A DNA stretch of 21,901 bases, taken from a virus. The translations under genes and the position numbers were made by a program. The stretch is taken from positions 1 through 21,901 of the IMG/VR virus record IMGVR_UViG_3300006641_000209. One strand, given 5' to 3'. Below the pieces are notes generated by a model, which ran no database searches, was not told the origin of the DNA, and worked only from the letters and a program-made list of their open reading frames with translations. How positions within the stretch are numbered: position 1 is the first letter of the stretch; every line of letters starts with the position of its first letter. Below, one piece after another: positions 6,167 to 15,500 of the stretch.

Positions 6167-8694
6167 TGCCCCTGATCACGCAGTCGATTCCGAACCTCAT
6201 CGGAGGAGTCAGTCAGCAAGCTCCGGCAATCCGCAGCGTGAACCAGTGCGAGGACATGGTGAACGCATTCCCCAGCCCAATCGAAGGTCTGGTGAAGAGG
6301 CATCCGACCACCAAGGTGACCGAGATCAGGAACGCCTCAAGCTCGATCTACACCACCATCACAGAAAGCTCGGTGAAGCCGCACATCATCCTGCGCGACA
6401 CCAGCGAGAAGTACTTCGTCTTCATCAGGCCGTCAGCCACCGAGGCGAACAATCTCATCGAGGTGTACAAGCTGGACGGAACGAAGCAGACCGTTCACTA
6501 TGGATCGGGCGCTCAGGCTTACCTAGCGAACACCGACAGGTCGATGCTCAAGCTCCTCACCGTGGCCGATGTCACCTTCGTGGTGAACTCCAAGTCAACG
6601 ATGAAGCCGACTATTGCGAACGACACGACAACGGCGATCAACTACCTGAGGAACGCCATTGTCTATGTCAAGCAGAGCAATGTTGACCGGGATTTCTCCA
6701 TCACCGTGACGAATGCGGATGGAACTGGATCCATCACCGTAAGTCATAAGACCGCAAGCAACAACATTGGAACGGACCATGTCGCCAATGCTCTTGCGAC
6801 GGCGTTGAGCGGTCAGGGGTCTCCTGCGTACACCGCAACGGCCAAGGACAGCGTGATCCACATCACTCGTTCGGCAGACTTCAAGATCACTGCTGAAGAT
6901 GATCTTGGTGGTCAGGGAATGATCTTGATCCGCGACACGGTCCAGCGTTTCGAGGATCTTCCCAGCACCGCTCCAGACAACTATGTGGTGAAGGTTCTCG
7001 GCGCTCCTGAAAGCCAGCTAGATGACTACTATGTGAAGTTCGTCGCTGAGAACGACCAGACATTCGCTAGGGGAATCTGGGCCGAGTCCATCGCTCCCAG
7101 CCTGAAGTACAAGTACGACTATGCCACGATGCCTCACATCCTGATCAGGCAGTCGGATGGCTCGTTCCTGTTCAAGAAGGCCGATGGAACGACTCCTTCG
7201 TCGCCAACTGCCCCAGCTGGTTCCGACTATTCGGGATACAAGTGGGAGGACAGGATTGTCGGAGACGATCTGACGAACAGCGCCCCGAGCTTTGTCGGAG
7301 TACCGATCAACAACATCGTGCTGTTCAAGAACCGCCTAGGCTTCCTAAGCGACGAGAACATCATCCTGAGCGAGGTGTCTGAGTTCTTCAACTTCTGGAG
7401 GACCACGGTCCTTGATGTTCCTGACTCAGACCCCATCGATGTCTCGTCCAGCAGTCCAAAGGTTGGAAAGCTGAAGTCTGGAACGGTGTTCAACACCGAG
7501 CTCATCCTGTTCACCGACAGCAGCCAGCTAGTCCTGCGGGGAGGCGAGATCCTCAGTCCGAAGTCGGTGGCTCTGCTGCCTGTCGGTGACTATGAGACCT
7601 ATTCCGACATCCAGCCAGTCTCTTCGGGATTGTCTGTCTACTTCGGATACAACCGTGGAAACGGGTTCACCGGAATCAGGGAACTTGTCCCTCAGCAGAA
7701 CATCGACGGTTCCTATGTGGTCAACACGGTGTCCGAGGTTGTCCCGAGCTACATCGCTGGAAAACCCGTGCACATCTCCGCAACGGCTCAGGATGACATG
7801 GCTGCCGTTGTCTCGGATGGAAACTTGTACCTGTACAAGTACACCAAGGCTTCTTCAGGAGAGTCGATTCAAGCGGCATGGTTCAAGTACAGCTTTCCTG
7901 ACAGCAATACCGCTGGATTTGCAAGGGTCATCTGGGCAGAGTTCGTGGATATGGAACTTTATGTTCTACTTCTGAGAACCGAATCGGCTATTCCAGTGCT
8001 GGAGAAGATCAAGCTTGGAACGGAACTGACGGACATCACCCCAAGCCTGAAGAACTCCAACTGGGTCACTCATCTCGATCAAAGAGCCACCATGGAGATC
8101 GGGGATGGGACATACAACTCTACAACCGGACTGACTACTTGGAACCTCTCAAAGCCGTACTCATACATCGCTGGTAAGAGCGCGGTGTACACGATTGAAG
8201 GTGCTTCTCTTTCTGTCATTTCGGGAACCTCGTACAACTCTGGTTCCGATACCGCAGGAACGATCTCCGTCCGTGGAGACTACAGCGGAGTCAAGGTCTT
8301 TATCGGCATCAAGTACGAGATGAAGTACCAGTTCTCCCAGTTCTGGCTTCAGGGACGATCCGGTATCCGTGGCCTGAATCAAAGCGAATCGGCTCTTCAG
8401 AGCGGTCGTTACCAGCTCAGGAACATCTCTGTCCTCTACGAGGATACTGCCTACTTCAAGATCCAAGTGCAGAATGAGAACGAGTCAGTCTACGAGTACG
8501 ACTACAGCGGCCTCATTCCGGGATCGTCGCTCATCAACAAGGTCTACCTCAACCGAGGCGTATTCAGGGCGCCCATCTACGGAAGAAACACAGGTGTCGT
8601 TGTTACAATCCTGAACGACACGGCGTTTCCCTGCAAGATCCTGAGCGCGGAAATCGAGGGAGACTATGTTGACCGTGCCCAGAGATACTCATGA
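6166..8694 (+). CDS. tail tubular protein B (nozzle), T7 gp12-like
   Basis: The hexameric nozzle of the short tail, carrying DNA out and binding the fibres with gp11. It has 842 residues (T7 gp12 has 794). The start is diagnostic: QSIPNLIGGVSQQAPAIRS (residues 6-24) with NQCEDMVNAFPSPIEGLVKR (26-45). The rest is beta-rich. Other conserved-looking pieces are VPINNIVLFKNRLGFLSDEN (about 378-397), with a following NFWRTTVLDVPDSDPID, and a Ser/Gln segment LILFTDSSQLVLRGGEILSP. The C-terminal part, with RGVFRAPIYGRNTGVVVTIL and EIEGDYVDRAQRYS, is typical of the family end. It overlaps the gp13-like gene by 4 bases (ATGA). Confidence 0.96.
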   Translation: MPLITQSIPNLIGGVSQQAPAIRSVNQCEDMVNAFPSPIEGLVKRHPTTKVTEIRNASSSIYTTITESSVKPHIILRDTSEKYFVFIRPSATEANNLIEVYKLDGTKQTVHYGSGAQAYLANTDRSMLKLLTVADVTFVVNSKSTMKPTIANDTTTAINYLRNAIVYVKQSNVDRDFSITVTNADGTGSITVSHKTASNNIGTDHVANALATALSGQGSPAYTATAKDSVIHITRSADFKITAEDDLGGQGMILIRDTVQRFEDLPSTAPDNYVVKVLGAPESQLDDYYVKFVAENDQTFARGIWAESIAPSLKYKYDYATMPHILIRQSDGSFLFKKADGTTPSSPTAPAGSDYSGYKWEDRIVGDDLTNSAPSFVGVPINNIVLFKNRLGFLSDENIILSEVSEFFNFWRTTVLDVPDSDPIDVSSSSPKVGKLKSGTVFNTELILFTDSSQLVLRGGEILSPKSVALLPVGDYETYSDIQPVSSGLSVYFGYNRGNGFTGIRELVPQQNIDGSYVVNTVSEVVPSYIAGKPVHISATAQDDMAAVVSDGNLYLYKYTKASSGESIQAAWFKYSFPDSNTAGFARVIWAEFVDMELYVLLLRTESAIPVLEKIKLGTELTDITPSLKNSNWVTHLDQRATMEIGDGTYNSTTGLTTWNLSKPYSYIAGKSAVYTIEGASLSVISGTSYNSGSDTAGTISVRGDYSGVKVFIGIKYEMKYQFSQFWLQGRSGIRGLNQSESALQSGRYQLRNISVLYEDTAYFKIQVQNENESVYEYDYSGLIPGSSLINKVYLNRGVFRAPIYGRNTGVVVTILNDTAFPCKILSAEIEGDYVDRAQRYS

Positions 8695-9155
8695 TTGAAA
8701 TCAGGCAATCGGTCAAAGAGGACGCCTTCATCCTCGCTCCTGATCTGCGTCCAGAGGATGCTTCAGAAGTCATGGCAGCAGGAGGCAAGTTTCCTACGGA
8801 AGCCTTGCTTACCGGAATAGAGGTTTCAGACGAATGCTACACGATGTCCGCTGAAGGAAAGATCCTGTGTATGTTCGGCATCGTGCAGGAGGAGAACCCT
8901 TCAATTGGACGGATATGGATGTTGGGAAGCAGCCATATCCACAGCCATAAGTTTGAATTTCTAAGGATCTCCAAGGAGTGGGTAGCCAGCTTTCAGAAGA
9001 CCTACCCGATCCTCTACAACTTCATTGACGCACGGAACACCGTGCACATCAGGTGGCTCAACTGGCTTGGGTTCACCTTCATCTCCGAACACCCGGACTA
9101 CGGTTTCGAGCGGCGTCTCTTCTACCAGTTCATCAGGATCCAAAACAATGTGTGA
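8691..9155 (+). CDS. gp13-like protein, GNAT-like fold (DUF2833)
   Basis: A 154-residue homologue of T7 gp13, which is needed for full virion infectivity although it is not clearly a stable virion part. The shared feature is the C-terminal YNFIDARNTVHIRWLNWLG at residues 109-127, which corresponds to the 'YN...NT.HIR.L...G' stretch of T7 gp13. That stretch, a late beta strand and the preceding helix resemble the acyl-CoA-binding end of GNAT acetyltransferases, and the family (DUF2833) is classed near them. The acyl-CoA-binding P-loop (Q/R-x-x-G-x-G/A) is not evident, so catalysis is doubtful. It lies between tail tube B and the gp14-like gene, exactly as in T7. Confidence 0.88.
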   Translation: MIEIRQSVKEDAFILAPDLRPEDASEVMAAGGKFPTEALLTGIEVSDECYTMSAEGKILCMFGIVQEENPSIGRIWMLGSSHIHSHKFEFLRISKEWVASFQKTYPILYNFIDARNTVHIRWLNWLGFTFISEHPDYGFERRLFYQFIRIQNNV

Positions 9156-9828
9156 CCCAGTAAGCGCAACAGTCGGCGTTCTCGTCGGCGTGGGACAGAC
9201 TGTGGCCCAAGGTCAGGCCGCCAGTTCCGCAGCAAGGGCGCAGAACCGCTATAGGGGAGATCTTGCGCGAGCCCAGAATGAAGCCTACATCCAGACCGTG
9301 GAAGGCGTTCGGCGCGATGTGGGCTTGCAGACGGATGCGCTGTTCTCCCAGAGGATCCAGCAGATCGACGCGCAGAAGCAGGAACTTCAGAACATCACCC
9401 GAGACTCTCGTCAGGCTTCGGCCAGCTATGCGGCAATCACCGCCGAGACCGGGATCGAAGGACGCACCGTGGACATGATTCACAATCAGTTTGAACGCGA
9501 TGTGCTCGACTTCGAGTCTGCTGCGATCAGGAATATCAGCAACCTGACCGCACAGGTAAACCGTGAGGCTCAGGCCATCTACAGCCGTGGGCAGAGCATC
9601 ATCAACTCCGGGTATCCGTCTCCTCTGCCGCCTCCTGCGAATGTCAGCATGGGCGCAATCCTGATGAATGGAATCAGCAGCGGACTTCAGGTCGGAATGA
9701 TGATGAACTCGGCCTTCGGAAGCCCAAATCCCGGATCTCTTGGAGTAAGGCAGACGGGATCGAGTGTGGGTGGTCTTGCTGGCGGCACTAGCGGTGGGAG
9801 CTGGGTCCGAGGTATGCCGACCTTCTGA
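9148..9828 (+). CDS. internal virion protein B, T7 gp14-like
   Basis: The core protein that in T7 is ejected first and forms a channel in the outer membrane. It has 226 residues (T7 gp14 has 196). It starts with MCDPVSATVGVLVGVGQTVA, a hydrophobic glycine-rich helix, then a long Ala/Gln/Arg-rich helical region (residues 20-150) likely to be coiled-coil (QRIQQIDAQKQELQNITRDS; SYAAITAETGIEGRTVD), and a Gly/Met-rich tail from 175 with a second hydrophobic helix, SMGAILMNGISSGLQVGMMM. ATG at 9148 has AGGA at 9135-9138; the open frame upstream is the shadow of the gp13-like gene. It overlaps that gene by 8 bases. Confidence 0.9.
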   Translation: MCDPVSATVGVLVGVGQTVAQGQAASSAARAQNRYRGDLARAQNEAYIQTVEGVRRDVGLQTDALFSQRIQQIDAQKQELQNITRDSRQASASYAAITAETGIEGRTVDMIHNQFERDVLDFESAAIRNISNLTAQVNREAQAIYSRGQSIINSGYPSPLPPPANVSMGAILMNGISSGLQVGMMMNSAFGSPNPGSLGVRQTGSSVGGLAGGTSGGSWVRGMPTF

Positions 9829-9843
9829 TAATGGAACAACACA

Positions 9844-12582
9844 ATGGCAAAGCAACGACCATCTCTCGGAGTAGCGGCCAGCCCGGTCAGCACCTTTGTG
9901 GCTCCAATCGACCCACGGAAGACCGTCGAGCCGATTGACGAAGGGGCGATCAGGAACGCATACGAGTTCGCTGACGCATTCAGCAACCTGTCCCAGACTG
10001 CCGCGAAGTTCGCCACTACGATCAAGACGCAGCAGAACGAGCAGGATTTCCTAGCTGGTCAGGACCTCGTCAACCAGAACAGGAAGACATACGCGAATCT
10101 TGTGGGAAGCGGGCAGATCAAGCCTTCCGAGAATCCGTGGCTTGCCGTGGGAGCGCAACAGGCTTCCGGTGTCCTTGAGGCTGCAAAGGCCCGCAACGAC
10201 TTCAAGACGGCCTACGACAACGCTGTGCTGAACAACCCCGAGCTGCTGAAGGACAACCAGTTCTTCGACGCTCTGGCGGCTTCATTCGCGGAGCAGAAGA
10301 ACGCCGAGTTCGGCACTTCCCAGTATCTCAGCCGATCCTTCTACAAGGAGTTCAACCCATTCCTCATCGAGCAGAGCGCGAAACACGCCGATGCCGTTGG
10401 ACAGTACAACCAGAAGAAGATCATCGATTCTCTGAGGCTGAAGGTCGATGAGGCAGTGACCGCGTTTGGAAAGGTTCCAGACTTTGGTCTTCGCGAGGAC
10501 AAGACTCCCAAGGACATTGGATTCTACGGGGCTCAGTACGGCCCAGACGGATCGCTGGTCACTGAACGCTCTATTGGGGTCCAGTTCGACGGCGTCGAGA
10601 CTCAGATTCCGCTTCTTGTTCCGGGACTTTCTCTTGAAGCTCGCGAGGCGATTGTCTATGCCCCGCCTGACGCTACGCCCGAGTCCATCCTTGACCAGCT
10701 TGATCCGGTGGATCGGGAACTCATCTTCGACCATGCGATGAAGCGCATGAGGGAGGGGAAGAGCCCGTTCTACAGCACCTTGAAGGACAAGATCGTCCCG
10801 GACCTTCAGGGATACCTTGATGAACTCGGTCAGAGCCTTGGTCTCCCACGGGTCGCAAACCTCGCCACGGCCAGCCATCTCATCGAGGCGATGAAGAGCA
10901 GCGGACTTACATACGAAGCCGAGGCGATTCTTTCGGAGCTGAAGGCTGGAACCGGAAAGCTCATCGATGTCTCCGAAGTGAAGTCCATGCTCCTTGCGGC
11001 TCGCGAAGATGTTCAGAAGAACAGGTTCGAGCTTGGTAAGTCGCGTGAAACCCAGATTGTCTCTGCGTGGGCGGCCAATGCGTACAAGGACGCGATGAAC
11101 GATTCAGCCGCTGGAAACGCAGATGCTTCGTATGGAAAGTACCTAGATGAATGGCGAACCCAGCTGACCCCTGCATTCAAGTACCTGAGCATCGAGGATC
11201 AGGCGAAGATGTGGGATCAGTTCAACGAGCGTTGGAACAACGCCACTCGCGAAGGCCGGGAAATGGCTGACCGGAACACGAAGACGCTGATCATCAGGAA
11301 CCTTTTCGATCCTCTTGAGGGCAGGAATATTCCGAAGTCCTCCGAATGGAATGGGCAGGAGATCGTGGACTTTGGATCGCTGCGAAACAAGCTTGAATCC
11401 CAGCTTGAATCCTTTCGCGTTTCGGAGGATGCGAAGAAGAAGGACATCCGCGACGCTGTGAAGGTCGAGGTCAACAACTGGCTCAATTCCGCACCCGAGG
11501 CGGCCATGGCTAAGTACGGACTTTCAGACCTTACTCCGTCTTCTCAGGATTCCGCCGATGTCAGGCAGCTGAAGGACCAGATCCGAATGAGCCTGAAGAT
11601 GAACGAGATTCAGGCAGCCCTTCACTTCGACCTTGAGGACAGGCTTGAGTCCATCCGCCGGATCGCCTTGAATGGAATCAGCGTGGATGTCGAGCGCGGA
11701 CTCAGGCCGGAACTTGCTGATCTTGTGATTCTCTACAAGAACTCGGCTGGAGGACGCTCTCCGCTCGACATCCTTCTTCCGAAGATGGGAGACCGTGGAG
11801 CCCGCACACTCAAGTTCCTACAGCTTGCTTCCGTCAAGTGGAGCAGCGGAGTCATGTCTCTTCCAGACGCCGTGCGCGATGCAGCTCAGTCCCTCAACAT
11901 GGACGCGGAAGCCGACATCCTGTCCTTGACTGACATCAACAAGAACGGGACGGATATGCAAGCGTATCGGCTGAAGGTCGATGAAACGTTGAAGGATCTG
12001 GCCCTCAAGGGATGGCGTGGCTGGGCTGATTGGATTCCGTTCGTTGATCCGGCAATCGAACTGAACCCAGATGCCCGGAAGTCGGCTGCATCGATGTTCA
12101 CTCGAAAGTTCGTTGAGGAAATGGCGTCTACAAGCGGTGCTCTTCAGACCTCGATGAAGAACGCTAGGCAATATGTCCTAGATAACTCGATGATCGTCAA
12201 CGGAGCGGTCCTTCCGAAGGATGCGTTTGCTCCCCATGGAGTGACCGAGAGCTACATCGCGGCATTCATCGGAGTCGAGCTCGGCACCGATGCCCTTGAG
12301 AAGGGAGCCACGCTTGTCTGGGTTGACAACGCTCCGAACGGAGAACCCGTGTTCGCGTTCCGCGATTCCGCAGGAAACGCCATGAAGGACGGCTACTACA
12401 CCATTCAGGACATCGTCAGCCGGGAAAAGCCGCGAGATGCGGATGGAAACATCATCCGTGATGCTCAGAGTCCCCGTGAGAAGGTTGTTTCCTTCATGGT
12501 TGATCTTGAGAAGCGGGCGAAGGCAAAGAAGACCGAAACATTCCGCCGCAAGTCGCTCAGTCCGATCCAGCCCAAGTTCTAA
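9844..12582 (+). CDS. internal virion protein C, T7 gp15-like, with inserted domain
   Basis: The second ejectosome protein, which in T7 forms the periplasmic channel with gp16. It has 912 residues (T7 gp15 has 747). The N-terminal region carries QKENPWLAVGA-type sequence (here PSENPWLAVGAQQASGVLEA, about residues 96-115), typical of these proteins, and the bulk is helical. Residues about 223-309 are different: GFYGAQYGPDGSLVTERSIGVQFDG, PLLVPGLSLEA and a following HAMKRMREGKSPFY resemble a short module found in unrelated phage virion proteins. The start ATG at 9844 follows a weak TGGA site (9832-9835) and an A-rich AACACA leader like that of the capsid gene. It stands 15 bases after the gp14-like gene. 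Confidence 0.92.
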   Translation: MAKQRPSLGVAASPVSTFVAPIDPRKTVEPIDEGAIRNAYEFADAFSNLSQTAAKFATTIKTQQNEQDFLAGQDLVNQNRKTYANLVGSGQIKPSENPWLAVGAQQASGVLEAAKARNDFKTAYDNAVLNNPELLKDNQFFDALAASFAEQKNAEFGTSQYLSRSFYKEFNPFLIEQSAKHADAVGQYNQKKIIDSLRLKVDEAVTAFGKVPDFGLREDKTPKDIGFYGAQYGPDGSLVTERSIGVQFDGVETQIPLLVPGLSLEAREAIVYAPPDATPESILDQLDPVDRELIFDHAMKRMREGKSPFYSTLKDKIVPDLQGYLDELGQSLGLPRVANLATASHLIEAMKSSGLTYEAEAILSELKAGTGKLIDVSEVKSMLLAAREDVQKNRFELGKSRETQIVSAWAANAYKDAMNDSAAGNADASYGKYLDEWRTQLTPAFKYLSIEDQAKMWDQFNERWNNATREGREMADRNTKTLIIRNLFDPLEGRNIPKSSEWNGQEIVDFGSLRNKLESQLESFRVSEDAKKKDIRDAVKVEVNNWLNSAPEAAMAKYGLSDLTPSSQDSADVRQLKDQIRMSLKMNEIQAALHFDLEDRLESIRRIALNGISVDVERGLRPELADLVILYKNSAGGRSPLDILLPKMGDRGARTLKFLQLASVKWSSGVMSLPDAVRDAAQSLNMDAEADILSLTDINKNGTDMQAYRLKVDETLKDLALKGWRGWADWIPFVDPAIELNPDARKSAASMFTRKFVEEMASTSGALQTSMKNARQYVLDNSMIVNGAVLPKDAFAPHGVTESYIAAFIGVELGTDALEKGATLVWVDNAPNGEPVFAFRDSAGNAMKDGYYTIQDIVSREKPRDADGNIIRDAQSPREKVVSFMVDLEKRAKAKKTETFRRKSLSPIQPKF

Positions 12583-12597
12583 GAGGCCCCTAAAAAC

Positions 12598-15500
12598 ATG
12601 GACCAGACAAGCTCAAGCAGACCGCTGTTCGACACGCGGATCCTCAAGACCCAAAGCCCAGTCGATCTGATGTCGGCTGCGGAGAGATACAGCTACGAGC
12701 AGGAGCTTCAGCTCAATCCTCCTGTAGAGAGCAACATCAAGGCGATGACGGACACCCTTGGTCCGTTCATGAGCGGTCTTGTCTCGTCTTGGACCGGAAA
12801 GGCCACCTACTACCTAGAGAGGCAGTTCAACCAGCTTACGAGCGACGATGAGGCGTACCTAGCTCCGCTCAACTTCAACCAGAAGAAGACCAAGCAGTAC
12901 GATCCGTTCAACCCAGTGGCTGACAACCGTGGACTTGAGGCGTTTGCCCCGCATCGAGAAGAAGGGTTGAACAACCTTGAGGGCATCACCAGCGACCTGA
13001 TGTCGGTCTCTTCGGAGAACTGGCCGTGGCTTCTTGGATCCAAGAGCTACGGAGAGTTTCAGGACAAGCTCGATCAGGTCCGTGTTGCAACGCCGGAATT
13101 TGCCGCTCAGGGAAGCACAGCGGGAAAGATCGCTGGATTCGTTGGGGATACCGCAGCAATCGTGAACATGAGCATGGCTCTTGAGCCGCTTGCGTTCCTT
13201 TCCGAAGGAAGGGCGATGTCCCTTGCTGGAGGACGGATCGCCTTGAGGTCCTCAGCCGAGCGTTGGGGAAACATGGTTCGCGTGTCCGAGGAAGCCGCAC
13301 AGGCTGCGGAAACGGTCTCCCGTCTTGCGGGTATGCGGAAGTATGCGGCTCTGGGAGTCGCTGAGGAAATCGCGATCAAGATCGCCAGAAGCGGAGTCGA
13401 TCCCACCTACGACCCGGATGCGTCTACGCTGGCTTTTGACGGCGTCCTTGCCGCTGGTCTTGGAGGGGCCATTGGATCGTTCGCGGCCCGCGCCTATTAC
13501 AGCGATGCCGTTGAGAGCTACGCCAACAGATATCTCCATCAGATCAGGGCTGGAAACCGGGTCATCCACTACAGGAGCCCGCTTGCATTCGTCACGGCGG
13601 CAGCCGCAGACCGCACCTTGCTTGGGCAGACCGTCGCTCCTGTCGGGGAAACCATCGACAACATCGCTGACGATGCCTACGAGGCTTTCTCAAGGACCGG
13701 GCGCGAGAATGTTCCCGGAACGGAGAGCGTTGGTCTTCCGATCCTTCAGGGGGAGAATGTCGCCAACCGTGCCGACGAAGTCGGTGCATCCATGCTTGCA
13801 GGAGATGTCCGTCCAGCCAGCTTTGGCGAAGCGATGTACACGCCGGGTAACGAAAACCTGATCAGGCAGATCCTTGGTGGAAACCGTGGCGGATGGCGTG
13901 GAGTCATCGCTGCGGCTGCAAATCGCCTTAGGCCGCGTGGAGAGCTTGCCAGAAGCATCCGAAGGGGTGCAGGGATTCCCGAGGAGCTCCGTCCTTCCGG
14001 CGTCTTCATGACGAACCGTAGGGGCGCTAGGGAGCTTGCTGCTGGCCTTGGCGACGATGTGGCAATCGACCGCAATCTGTATCCGGGAGGTCAGGGTCGC
14101 GGAACCGGAATCGAGATTGAGCTTGACTCTCGGAATCTTCGAGGAGACTTCGTTCAGTCGGATCGTCTGTTTGCCGCCGCAGAGCAGGGCGATGTGGCGT
14201 TCCAGTACAGGGGACAATGGAGGCAGCTTCGAGAGAACATCAGGGCGATCTCGGTTAGGGCAGACGCAGATCCGACCGAGGTTGGCCGTGTCCGGGAGAT
14301 GCTTCAGGGCCGTGGATGGAGCCGCAGGACTCTTGCTGACGGCACCACCGTGTACACGCCTCCTAGGAGGACTGGATATGCAGCGGCGGCCCAGCAGAAC
14401 ATCAACGCCGTCAACGGAATCCGGTCTGCCGTCCTCACCATTGCGGCTGAAATCTCAAGGCGAGGCGGTACGGTCGATCAGGAGATGACCCGGACCATTG
14501 CGCGGGCCTTGTTCGCTGGCCATGCCGCTGGTCTTCGTGGAGCATCGCTTGAATCCAGCGTCTACAGGACCATCGAGAGGTTCCTAGGAGAGGATGTTGT
14601 TCAGCGGATCCGAGATGTCCGAAGAAGCGGCAACGCCGTCTCCATCGGAACACTGGATCAGTCGTTCGATGATCTTGTCCAGCGGAGCAACACCATCGAT
14701 GGACTGTGGTCTCAGTTCGACACCGGGCTTGACGAGGCTGGAGAAGCCCTTCCGGGACTTGGAACATCAGCCGTATACGGACTTGACGATCCTGACGGAG
14801 TTTCACTGATCCTTCAGGTGGCCAACGAGATCCGCAACCGTGGAACGGTGGTCACTCGGGATATGTTCGAGGAGATCATCGAGGACCTTCGGGCGATCAT
14901 GCAGGATCCTCCGATGAGGGTGAACTCCAGAGGACAGCGAGTCCTTGATTCCCGTGCTCGGCTTGCTCAGGTCGCCGGGGTGATCAATTCCCGTGTCGGT
15001 AATCAGGGTAGGCGCATCTATGTCCCACGGGCCCTTGGAACGACCGTGCGGAACACCGGGCAGCGTCTCGCAGCTCTCCGTGCAGCAGCAAGGGCTAGGG
15101 AGCAAGCACGGGTCAATGCTGGAGCTCCTGCTGTTCCCGGAACCCGTGTTGCCGCAGCGCAGCCCGTTCCACCAGCTGCTGGAGGTGGTGGTGCAGCGGG
15201 AACTGGTGGAGCAGCCGGATCTGCGGTAGTTCCGCCGAACGCTCCTCCCGGAGGAACCTCAATCGACGGTGCCCGCCGTATGCAGGAGGAAGTCCCGATT
15301 GCCCGTGGATCGGACACCTTCGGGCCCATTCAGAGGTTCTTCAACCAAGCAGCCGTTGTGCTCCGTATCCGTAATCCGGCAGCCCGTATGGCCGTCTGGG
15401 AGGCTTTCAACGCCCGCAGGGCCCTTGCCACCGAATCCGGCGTGAATGTCGCACAGGGCCGCACGGTGTTCGAGGAAGGCTCCTACGAGATGACCGGACA

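Noticed and set aside
9133-9855. Open - strand frame opposite the gp14-like gene (240 codons)
   Set aside because: The + strand gene has a family match and proper overlaps; the antisense product looks like no known protein.
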